From NCBI GenBank assembly GCA_016207095.1, contig JACQQF010000044.1:1-64000 (forward strand): a DNA stretch of 64,000 nt, written 5' to 3'. The notes beneath the pieces were generated by a model that made no database searches, was not told the origin of the DNA, and worked only from the letters and a program-made list of their open reading frames with translations. This document shows, in pieces, positions 43,019 through 50,407 of this stretch. The first letter of the stretch is position 1, and every line of letters starts with the position of its first letter. The position numbers were made by a program, and so were the translations under genes. This DNA comes from Candidatus Methylomirabilota bacterium. GTDB lineage: Bacteria > Methylomirabilota > Methylomirabilia > Methylomirabilales > Methylomirabilaceae.

Positions 43019-43933
43019 ATGTCTCGGCTGGTTCGAAGCGCTCTTGAGCTGATCGGCGACACCCCCTTGGTCGAGCTGCAGCGGATTCCGAGGCACGGAT
43101 CGGCCCGAATCCTTGGAAAGCTTGAGTCTCTGAACCCGGGAGGAAGCGTCAAGGATCGCATCGCCTTGGCGATGATCGACGAGGCGGAGCGGAGCGGCCG
43201 CCTGAAGCCGGGCGACACGATCGTCGAGCCGACTTCCGGAAACACCGGGATCGGCCTTGCGGTGGTGGCGGCGATCAAAGGGTACCGCCTGATCCTGACG
43301 ATGCCGGAGGACATGAGCGTGGAGCGACGGACACTGGTGAGCCGGTTCGGGGCGGAGCTGGTCCTGACCCCAGCCATCGAGGGGATGAGCGGCGCCGTCT
43401 ACGCCGCCGAGTCGCTGGTAGCGAACAATCCCGGCTACTTCATGCCGCAGCAATTTCTCAATCCGGCCAACCCGGAAATCCACCGCCTGACAACCGCCAG
43501 AGAGATCCTGAAGGCGACTCAGGGGCAGATCGACGCCTTTGTGGCGGGTGTCGGCACCGGCGGGACCATCACCGGCGTAGGTGAGGTGTTAAAGCAGGAG
43601 GTGCCCGGTGTTCGGGTGATCGCGGTCGAACCGGCCAAGTCTCCCGTCTTACAGGGAGGCAGGGCCAGGCCGCATGGCATCCAGGGGATCGGCGCCAGCT
43701 TCGTACCCGGCGTGCTGAACATGGACGTGCTTGACGAGATCATCTCCGTAGAGGACGAGGACGCCTATCGGATGGCGACTCGCCTGACCCGGGAAGAAGG
43801 CTTGCTGGTAGGGATCTCAGCCGGGGGAAACGTCGTTGCCTCGACGATCGTTGCCGAGCGGCTTGGAGCCGGAAAGGTCGTCGTGACAATCCTCCCCGAC
43901 ACAGGGGAGCGATACCTGACGGTCCCATTCTGA
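43019..43933 (+). CDS. cysK: Cysteine synthase A (O-acetylserine sulfhydrylase)
   Basis: This PLP enzyme makes cysteine from O-acetylserine and sulfide. The 304 residues include NPGGSVKDRIAL with the PLP lysine at K45, PTSGNTGIGL, GVGTGGTITGVGE, and the C-terminal GISAGGNV. It is a close match to the CysK form. It differs from the second synthase at 48895, which has the features of the carrier-protein-dependent type, so the cell has two routes to cysteine. Confidence 0.94.
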   Translation: MSRLVRSALELIGDTPLVELQRIPRHGSARILGKLESLNPGGSVKDRIALAMIDEAERSGRLKPGDTIVEPTSGNTGIGLAVVAAIKGYRLILTMPEDMSVERRTLVSRFGAELVLTPAIEGMSGAVYAAESLVANNPGYFMPQQFLNPANPEIHRLTTAREILKATQGQIDAFVAGVGTGGTITGVGEVLKQEVPGVRVIAVEPAKSPVLQGGRARPHGIQGIGASFVPGVLNMDVLDEIISVEDEDAYRMATRLTREEGLLVGISAGGNVVASTIVAERLGAGKVVVTILPDTGERYLTVPF

Positions 43934-44015
43934 CCTTCACTGGAGCCCGATGATGGATGCCTATCGTAGTCCGGACTCATCTCGTGGGCGGGAATCAGCG
44001 AGCGGAGAGGTGTCG

Positions 44016-45101
44016 ATGGAGGTCCGTGTCTATATCCCGACCCCGTATCGGAGGCTGACCCAGAATCAGACTTTTGTCGAGGGTCGTGGAGATAATTTAG
44101 TGGAACTCTTGGACGATCTGGAGACCCGCTTCCCAGGGATCAGGGGGCAGGTCTTTGACGAGGTCGGAGAGATCCACCGCCATGTGAATGTGTATGTGAA
44201 CAACGTGGCGGCGGAGGAACTAGGGGGAAAACGGACCGTGCTCAGGAGCGGAGACGAGGTGGCTCTCATCCCGGCCATGGCGGGCGGGGCCGTGCCGTTC
44301 AACGAAGAACAGATCCGTCGATATAGCCGCCACATCATTCTTCCTGAGGTGGGCGGCAAGGGGCAGCGCAAGCTATTGAACAGCTCGATTCTGCTGGTCG
44401 GGGCGGGAGGCCTTGGCTCGCCCGCGGCCCTCTACCTGGCGGCTGCCGGAATCGGTCGCCTCGGGATTATCGACGGCGATGTCGTAGACATGAGCAACCT
44501 ACAGCGTCAGATCCTTCACCACGTGGATGACGTTGGACGACCTAAGGTCCAGTCTGCGGTGGACAGCATCGCCCAGATCAACCCTGACGTGAAGGTTGAG
44601 CCGTTTCAGACAGTTCTCTCGTCGGATAACGCAAAGGAGATTATCAGTCAGTACGACCTTGTGGTGAATGGCTGCGACAACTTTCCGACGCGCTATCTGG
44701 TGAACGACTGCTGCGTGTTCTTGAAGAAGCCGCTGGTGGACGGGAGTATCTTCAAGTTCGAAGGACAGGTGACGGTCTTCGTACCCGGTCAGGGCTGCTA
44801 CCGTTGCCTGTACCCCGCGCCCCCGCCGCCGGGACTCGTCCCGAGCTGCCAGGAGGCCGGCGTCCTGGGCGTATTGTGCGGCATCATCGGGAGCTTGCAG
44901 GCGATCGAGGCGATCAAGCTGTTGCTTGGCATCGGCGACTCTCTGGCGGGGCGTCTCCTGTTCGTCGATTCATTGGGGATGGAGTTCCGGCAGGTGAAGG
45001 TCCGCCGCGACCCTGAATGCCCGGTCTGCGGAGACCATCCGACCATCACCGATCTAATCGACTACCACGAGTTCTGCGGGGTTCCGGGCGCCAGTCATTA
45101 G
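44016..45101 (+). CDS. Fusion: ubiquitin-like sulfur carrier (CysO/MoaD type) and E1-like adenylyltransferase (MoeB/ThiF type)
   Basis: Residues 1-91 form a beta-grasp sulfur carrier (MEVRVYIPTPYRRLTQNQ...ALIPAMAGG) ending in Gly90-Gly91. Instead of stopping, it continues AVPFNEEQIRRYSRHIILP into a complete E1-like enzyme. That part has the nucleotide loop GAGGLGSP (129-136), the NLQRQILHH segment, two CxxC zinc pairs (CYRCLY, CPVC) and SCQEAGVLG. E1 enzymes adenylate the carrier C-terminus for sulfur loading, which here needs a free Gly-Gly, so processing is expected. A JAMM peptidase lies in the same cluster. The ATG at 44016 matches the free carrier at 62219; an in-frame ATG at 43950 is also possible. 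Confidence 0.9.
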   Translation: MEVRVYIPTPYRRLTQNQTFVEGRGDNLVELLDDLETRFPGIRGQVFDEVGEIHRHVNVYVNNVAAEELGGKRTVLRSGDEVALIPAMAGGAVPFNEEQIRRYSRHIILPEVGGKGQRKLLNSSILLVGAGGLGSPAALYLAAAGIGRLGIIDGDVVDMSNLQRQILHHVDDVGRPKVQSAVDSIAQINPDVKVEPFQTVLSSDNAKEIISQYDLVVNGCDNFPTRYLVNDCCVFLKKPLVDGSIFKFEGQVTVFVPGQGCYRCLYPAPPPPGLVPSCQEAGVLGVLCGIIGSLQAIEAIKLLLGIGDSLAGRLLFVDSLGMEFRQVKVRRDPECPVCGDHPTITDLIDYHEFCGVPGASH

Positions 45102-45110
45102 GGCACGTGG

Positions 45111-46136
45111 GTGAGCGTGATGCTACAGATGATTCTCCTGGGGTTGGCCGTTGGGGTGGCGTTCGGATATGCGCTTCAGCGCGGCCGCTTCTGCATGAAC
45201 TCGACATTCCGCGACATCCTGGTGGGACGTGACCTCACCCTGCTGCGGGCCTATCTCCTTGCGCTTCTGATCCAGATGGTCGGGGTCAGGGCGATGGCGA
45301 CGCTGGGCTGGTTCGAGTTGGGCATCACCCCCTTTTTCTGGCAAGCCACGCTGCTTGGCGGGTTCGTCTTCGGTCTCGGCATGGCATTCTCCGGCGGGTG
45401 AGCGAGCGGCAGCACTTACCGGTCAGGTGAGGGGTTGGTGGGATCGGTTGTCGCGCTGCTGGGTTTTGCATTTGGGGTGACCATGACCAGCGGGGGCGTG
45501 CTTGAGCCTGTGCAGACTGCCCTTCGGAGCTGGGTGATCGAGATCGACGGAGAGGTGGCAACCCTGGATCTCTTCTTGCGCGTCAATCCATGGCTTCTCG
45601 TCGCGGGATGTGTCGCGGCGGGTGGTTGGTGGCTCTTGAGAAGCCCAGCGGGAGGTTACCAAAGGGGGTGGAGTTGGGCACGGACCGGAATCGTGATCGG
45701 GTTGATCGCCACACTTGCCTGGCCGATCTCGACGCTGACCGGAAGGGAGTACGGCCTGTCGATCACCGAGCCGATCCGAGCGATCGCGGCATTCCTGTTG
45801 ACGGGCGATGCTGAACAGATCACATGGAGTAGCTTCATGTACCTGGGGCTCATCGCGGGCGCCTTCTTGGCGGCGCGGTCGCATGGAGAATTCGCGTGGC
45901 GCGCGCCGGGCGCGCAGCGCCTCCTCCAGGCGCTCGGAGGCGGCTTGATGATGGGTGTGGGGGCTGGGATCGCCGGCGGCTGCAATATCGGCTATGGACT
46001 GACCGGTGTCCCTCTCTTTGGCCTGAGCAGCTTGACCGCAACCATCAGCATCGTCCTGGGAGTGTGGGCTGGGGCGTATATGTTATTCGGGAGTGTTGCC
46101 TTCGAGCGGAGGGTCCGAGATGCACAGCGCGCGTAA
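45111..46136 (+). CDS. tsuA: YeeE/YedE (TsuA-like) thiosulfate transporter with in-frame UGA, probable selenoprotein
   Basis: The frame is continuous except for one TGA at 45399-45401: GLGMAFSGG-UGA-ASGSTYRSGEGLVGS. Homologues have cysteine there (GGCASG or similar). Counting from the GTG at 45111, the UGA is codon 97. The other family cysteines are present: C28 in RGRFCMN and C291 in GIAGGCNIGYG. In the thiosulfate transporter TsuA the cysteines near 17, 91 and 293 line the pathway. Reading UGA as selenocysteine gives a full-length 341-residue, multi-helix protein. A SECIS-like hairpin follows and SelD is encoded in the window. A simple nonsense mutation remains possible, but both halves are perfectly preserved. 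Confidence 0.82.
45415..45431 (+). promoter_or_regulatory. SECIS-like hairpin in the transporter gene
   Basis: CTTACC-GGTCA-GGTGAG forms a six-pair stem (one G-U) with loop GGUCA. The loop begins 19 bases after the UGA. The E. coli fdhF loop (AGGUCU) begins 17 bases after its UGA, so position and GGUC loop both agree with a bacterial SECIS. Confidence 0.65.
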
Positions 46137-47034
46137 CGTTCGAATCCATTTGTGTATGGCATTCATGGTCTGTTGGGCTGTCGCGGGGATCCTTCCGCCG
46201 CGTGCGTTCGGGGCCGAGGGGTACGCGAACCCACAGCTCCTTATCGAGACACACGAGCTGGCCAAGCGGCTGGGCGAGGCAGGACTGCGGCTTGTGGATC
46301 TTCGCACGCCGCAAGAGTACGCCGGCGGCCACATCCCCGGCGCAGCGCACCTAAGCTGGCAGGCCCTGGATGACCTCAAGGCAAATCAGCAGGGCCTTCC
46401 GATCCCCAAGGCTCGGGCGGAGGAGTTGTTCGGCGGACTCGGGATCGGGGAAGCCACCAAGGTGATTGCCTACGACGGTCCCAAGACTCCGTTTGGCGCG
46501 GCCCGCCTCTTCTTCGTCCTGGAATTCTTCGGCCACGACAAGGTGCAGGTGTTGAACGGGGGCTTCAGGAAGTGGGCGCAAGAGGGTCGTCCCCTTTCCA
46601 CTGACGTGCCTACGCCGCCCAAGGCCACCTTCGTCGCTCGGCCACGCCAGGAGCTTTTGGCCACCGCCGAGCAGGTGCGCGGCAAGCTGAGCGACCCGAA
46701 GGTCTGCCTGCTCGATGCGCGAAGCGCTGGGGAGTATGCCGGCGAGGATGTCCGAGCTGAGCGAGGAGGTCGGATTCCGGGGGCGGTCAACGTGGACTAT
46801 CTCAGTACTGTTCGGCGGGATGATCACACCTTCAAGGCCGCTGAGGAGCTGCGGCGGATCTTCGAGTCCGCAGGGGTGACGCCGGATCGGGAAACAATCA
46901 CCTATTGCCACACCGGCGCCCGGGCCAACCACGATTATTTTGTCCTGCGGCTTCTGGGCTATCAGAAGCTCAAGAACTACGATGGCTCCTGGATCGAATG
47001 GGGAAATTCGGAGTCGCTGCCGATCCAGGAATGA
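46120..47034 (+). CDS. Exported tandem-rhodanese thiosulfate sulfurtransferase
   Basis: The 304-residue precursor has a signal peptide (to about FGAEG) and two rhodanese domains. In the first, the active-site position reads AYDGPKTPFG with no cysteine. The second has the active loop YCHTGARAN with Cys263. It would move sulfane sulfur from thiosulfate in the periplasm, next to a thiosulfate importer. The ATG at 46120 follows GGAGGG and overlaps the end of the transporter gene. Confidence 0.9.
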   Translation: MHSARNVRIHLCMAFMVCWAVAGILPPRAFGAEGYANPQLLIETHELAKRLGEAGLRLVDLRTPQEYAGGHIPGAAHLSWQALDDLKANQQGLPIPKARAEELFGGLGIGEATKVIAYDGPKTPFGAARLFFVLEFFGHDKVQVLNGGFRKWAQEGRPLSTDVPTPPKATFVARPRQELLATAEQVRGKLSDPKVCLLDARSAGEYAGEDVRAERGGRIPGAVNVDYLSTVRRDDHTFKAAEELRRIFESAGVTPDRETITYCHTGARANHDYFVLRLLGYQKLKNYDGSWIEWGNSESLPIQE

Positions 47035-47047
47035 TGGGAGGGAGGAG

Positions 47048-47275
47048 ATGGCGCAGTATTCGCTGGACGTCACCGGGGAGATCTGTCCGTATCCGTTGAT
47101 CTTGACCAGAAAAGAGATGGGGAAACTGCAAACGGGCGATCAACTTGCCGTGACCGTCGATTACGCGAAATCGGCCGAGGACATCCCCCGGTGGGCGAAG
47201 GAAGAAGGGCACACGATCCTGGCCGTTCGGGAGAGGGGCGGGAGCCAGTGGGAGATCGTCCTGGAGAAAGCCTAA
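47048..47275 (+). CDS. TusA-family sulfur carrier (TsuB-like)
   Basis: The 75-residue protein has the CPYP active motif (Cys13) at the start of helix 1 and the usual two-layer alpha/beta fold (LDVTGEICPYPLILTRKEM...GHTILAV). TusA-like TsuB proteins act with TsuA-type transporters to accept imported thiosulfate. The position just after the transporter and rhodanese fits that role. The ATG at 47048 follows GGGAGGAG. The stop codon coincides with the left end of a MITE-like element. Confidence 0.92.
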   Translation: MAQYSLDVTGEICPYPLILTRKEMGKLQTGDQLAVTVDYAKSAEDIPRWAKEEGHTILAVRERGGSQWEIVLEKA

Positions 47276-47420
47276 TGCCGGTCCAATTAACTTCGCCTAG
47301 CGGCAAGGCTTCCCCCCGGGCACTCCCTGCGACGTACCCTGAAACCGTACGTCGGGTACCCGCGAAGTGGGTGCAGTCCCAGGGTCAGCGCCTTGCTATG
47401 CTCGTTTCTTGGCCCGGCAG
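47273..47420. mobile_element. MITE-like element, long type, copy 2
   Basis: Starts TAATGCCGGTCCAA, ends TTGGCCCGGCA, giving a near-perfect terminal inverted repeat (TGCCGGTCCAA). The interior matches 19757-19906 and 52105-52252. The first three bases are the stop of the TusA gene. The remaining bases to 47532 hold no gene. Confidence 0.78.
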
Positions 47421-47532
47421 TGTACCCAGCAACTTAGGGCGCGATGGTCGGAGGACACCTATCCACTTGTTGCGGGTGTGGGTTGGTCACGGTTCAACCG
47501 TTGGGTCTGAGACCCGAGGCATTTCCGCGATC

Positions 47533-48495
47533 ATGACCGTTGCCAGAATGCTTTTCTTATGCTTGACGCTTGCGATGCTGGGCCTGGCTCTCCGCGCGGA
47601 GGCGGGCGGTCGGGTCTACACCGCCAACATGGAGTCGGGCACCATCTCTGTCGTCGATCCGGATTCCATGAAGGTCATTGCGACGATCGATCCTCTGGGC
47701 CACCGGACCCATGGCCTCTTATTATCGCCAGACCAGTCAAAGCTGTTCGCGACGAACATGCACAACGGAACCCTGGCCGTGGTGGACATCGCCTCGGGCG
47801 AGGTGATCGGCATCATTCCGACGGGGAAGATGGCCCACTCCGCCGCAGTGACTCCAGACGGGAAGCAGGTCTGGGTGGTCAATGGGGCGGAAGAATTCCT
47901 GACCGTTGTGGATGTTTCTCTGCTCAAGGTCGTGGGGCGGGTGTCCCTGGGCCAGATCATCGGCGCAGGATATATTCGATTCAGCCCGGACGGGATGCGG
48001 GCCTTTGTGACCAGGCCGACCCTTGGCGCTGTTTCTGTGATCGACGTGCCCACAAAGCGTGTTGTTGCGACAGTGGAGGTCGGAAAGCGTCCCACCTTTA
48101 TTCAGGTAACGTCCGATGGCCGTAGAATCTGGGGCACCGACACCGGTGGAGACGAGATCTATGCCATTGATATTACGAACAACACGCTGTTAGGGAAGCT
48201 CACCGTGGGTAGAGGCCCTAACCATCTCGCCATTGTGGGTAATACCCTGTATGTCACTCTCGGAGGGACGAATGAGGTGGCGGTAGTGGGCGATGCGAAC
48301 GGACAGGTAAGTGTAAGGGGCCGGATCAAGGTCGGTGGAAGCCCCAGCGGTATCTGGCCCAGTCCGGATGGAAAGCGGCTGTATGTGGCGGGTGAGGGCA
48401 CCAACGATCTTCACGTCATCGATATCGCGCTTCAGAAGGTGGTTGGGACCGTTCCGGTGGGCAGGAGACCCGTCGCCGTTGTAACGGCACGATAA
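47533..48495 (+). CDS. Secreted YVTN beta-propeller protein
   Basis: The 320-residue precursor has a signal peptide (LFLCLTLAMLGLALRAEAGG) and about seven propeller blades of the form VVDIASGEVIGIIPTGKMAH / VYTANMESGTISVVD. There is no haem-binding or enzymatic motif. It lies between the two TusA genes in a sulfur cluster, so a periplasmic binding or scaffold role in sulfur handling is possible. The ATG at 47533 gives the signal peptide; the frame is open further upstream through the MITE-like element. Confidence 0.82.
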   Translation: MTVARMLFLCLTLAMLGLALRAEAGGRVYTANMESGTISVVDPDSMKVIATIDPLGHRTHGLLLSPDQSKLFATNMHNGTLAVVDIASGEVIGIIPTGKMAHSAAVTPDGKQVWVVNGAEEFLTVVDVSLLKVVGRVSLGQIIGAGYIRFSPDGMRAFVTRPTLGAVSVIDVPTKRVVATVEVGKRPTFIQVTSDGRRIWGTDTGGDEIYAIDITNNTLLGKLTVGRGPNHLAIVGNTLYVTLGGTNEVAVVGDANGQVSVRGRIKVGGSPSGIWPSPDGKRLYVAGEGTNDLHVIDIALQKVVGTVPVGRRPVAVVTAR

Positions 48496-48518
48496 GGTGC
48501 GGCTTCGGAGGAGCGTGA

Positions 48519-48764
48519 ATGAGTGAATCGCATCAACAGACAGCCGAACCCCTCGATCTGAAGGGCGAGGTCTGCCCGTATACCTTTGTGAAGAGCAAAC
48601 TGGCATTGGAGGAGATGGAAAGCGGTCAGGTCCTCAGGGTGATCGTCGATAACCGGGGCTCAGCCGAGAATGTCCCGAGGAGCCTGTCCAGCGAGGGGCA
48701 CCAAATTCTCAACGTCGCGATGCTGAACGACACCGACTGGGCCATTACCGTCAGGAAGGCGTGA
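48519..48764 (+). CDS. TusA-family sulfur carrier, CPYT variant
   Basis: The 81-residue protein has the fold and spacing of TusA with Cys19 in EVCPYTFVKSKLALEEM. The second proline of the CPxP motif is replaced by threonine, as in some TusA paralogues. It lies 130 bases upstream of the CysM gene, so it may hand sulfur to the carrier protein or cysteine synthase. No transcription terminator separates it from its neighbours. Confidence 0.88.
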   Translation: MSESHQQTAEPLDLKGEVCPYTFVKSKLALEEMESGQVLRVIVDNRGSAENVPRSLSSEGHQILNVAMLNDTDWAITVRKA

Positions 48765-48894
48765 CGCACGGCGGGGTTGTCAACGCGGAACCCTTTGATC
48801 GCGGTGGGTGAGGCTGAGTGAAAGGGCACTGTGGGCAGCGTGAAGCGGTCGAGACGACTGGCGTTCCGCACGGATTCCAACAACGAGGACGTGG

Positions 48895-49830
48895 ATGAGA
48901 ACAGTCGATACCCTTGATGCCATCGGGAATACCCCCCTGGTCGAGCTTCCGCGGATCACCCCTAAGAAGGGGGTCCGGATCTTTGCCAAGATGGAGGGGA
49001 ACAATCCAACCGGCAGCCTCAAAGACCGGATTGCAAAGTATATGATCGAGCACGCCGAGCGCAGCGGCGACCTGACGAAGGACAAGACCATCCTGGAGCC
49101 GACCAGCGGCAACACCGGCATCGCCTTGGCGATGATCGGGCGCCGGAAGGGGTACAAGGTCAAGGTGGTCATCCCGGAGAACGCCACGCCGGAGCGGCGC
49201 CAACTCTTGGAGATCTTTGGTGCCGAGATGATCTATTCGGACGGGACGAAGGGGAGCAACGGCGCCATCGAGTTGGCCCAAAAGCTTGCAGCTCAGGACA
49301 AGACCCTCTATATGCCGTTCCAGTATGGCAACCCTGCGAACCCTCTGGCTCATTATGAGACCACCGGCGTGGAGATCTTGAACGATCTTCCGGAGGTCGA
49401 TGTCTTCGTGGCCGGGCTCGGTACCGGCGGGACGCTCATGGGAGTCGGTCGTCGGCTCAAGGAGGTCAACCCGAAGACCAAGGTGATCGCCGTCGAGCCG
49501 CATCCGGGCGACCTGGTTCAGGGGCTCCGCAGCCTGGACGAGGGCTTCATTCCTCCGATCCTTGACACGAGCTTGCTGGATAGCAAGATTATGGTTGATT
49601 CCCGTTGCGCCTTTGCCGCCACGAAGGATCTGACAATGAAAGAGGGGATCTTTGCGGGCGTCTCGTCCGGTGCAGTCGTTCATGTCGCCATCCGGATGGC
49701 GCATCGGATGGAAAAGGGGAACATCGTGGTGGTCCTCTGCGACAATGGATGGAAGTACGTCAGTCTGGGCGTGTGGCATAAGGAGTTCCCGGAGTTGGGC
49801 GAGAATATGTATAGTCACCTCTGGTGGTAG
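48895..49830 (+). CDS. cysM: CysO-thiocarboxylate-dependent cysteine synthase (CysM type)
   Basis: The 311-residue PLP enzyme has NNPTGSLKDRI (PLP lysine K43), PTSGNTGIAL and GLGTGGTLMGVG. It follows mycobacterial CysM through the sequence (KGSNGAIELA, FQYGNPANPLAHYETTG, LRSLDEGFIPPILD, GIFAGVSSGAV, GWKYVSLG). Mycobacterial CysM uses O-phosphoserine and sulfur carried on CysO as a C-terminal thiocarboxylate. The C-terminus ending LWW resembles the mycobacterial tail. The JAMM protease gene follows after a single base, matching the cysM-cysO-mec set. Confidence 0.9.
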   Translation: MRTVDTLDAIGNTPLVELPRITPKKGVRIFAKMEGNNPTGSLKDRIAKYMIEHAERSGDLTKDKTILEPTSGNTGIALAMIGRRKGYKVKVVIPENATPERRQLLEIFGAEMIYSDGTKGSNGAIELAQKLAAQDKTLYMPFQYGNPANPLAHYETTGVEILNDLPEVDVFVAGLGTGGTLMGVGRRLKEVNPKTKVIAVEPHPGDLVQGLRSLDEGFIPPILDTSLLDSKIMVDSRCAFAATKDLTMKEGIFAGVSSGAVVHVAIRMAHRMEKGNIVVVLCDNGWKYVSLGVWHKEFPELGENMYSHLWW

Positions 49831-49831
49831 G

Positions 49832-50305
49832 ATGGCGCTCGCTGAGCAGGATCTGAAGGCGATCATCGCCCACGCCGAGGAAGGATACCCCGACGAAGTC
49901 TGTGGAATCGTCATCGGGAAGACGGGCGACGCAAAGACGAATGCCGTCCGCCGATGTCTGAATGTCGCGAACACCTACCATCAAGAGGATCCGATCCGGT
50001 ATCCCAGAGATGCAAGAACGGCGTACATCATGGATCCTCAGGATCTCCTGCGCATCCAACTCGAAGCGGATGCAAGAGAGCTCGATTTCCTCGTTATCTA
50101 TCACTCCCACGCCGATCACGACGCTTATTTTTCCTCAACCGATCGGGACCTGGCGCTCTTCGAAGGGGAGCCTCTATGGCCTGGCGCGCAGTATCTTGTC
50201 GTATCAGTCAGGAATAAGAAAGCACAAGATTTCAAATTTTTTATATGGGATTCTCTCATCAAAGACTTTAAGAATCTCATGGTTGCTGCTTCTACTGGTA
50301 AATAG
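49832..50305 (+). CDS. mec: JAMM/MPN+ metalloprotease (Mec type)
   Basis: In mycobacteria the Mec protease releases cysteine from the CysO-cysteine adduct. The 157-residue protein has all JAMM residues: Glu22 (DEVCGIVIG), His91 and His93 (YHSHADHD), Ser101 and Asp104 (SSTD). It is directly after cysM. Besides releasing cysteine, it is the best candidate to cut after Gly-Gly in the carrier-E1 fusion at 44016. The last about 100 bases and the following gap are clearly AT-richer than the surroundings, and the C-terminal 25 residues are unlike those of Mec. Confidence 0.9.
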   Translation: MALAEQDLKAIIAHAEEGYPDEVCGIVIGKTGDAKTNAVRRCLNVANTYHQEDPIRYPRDARTAYIMDPQDLLRIQLEADARELDFLVIYHSHADHDAYFSSTDRDLALFEGEPLWPGAQYLVVSVRNKKAQDFKFFIWDSLIKDFKNLMVAASTGK

Positions 50306-50407
50306 CGTTATTTTTTCCTCTTATATTCTTGATTAATTCGATAAAGATTATTGCAATTCTAAGAGCCGATCGGAGCTGAAGCGTAGAGATTGGAGCGGGG
50401 CACTGCC

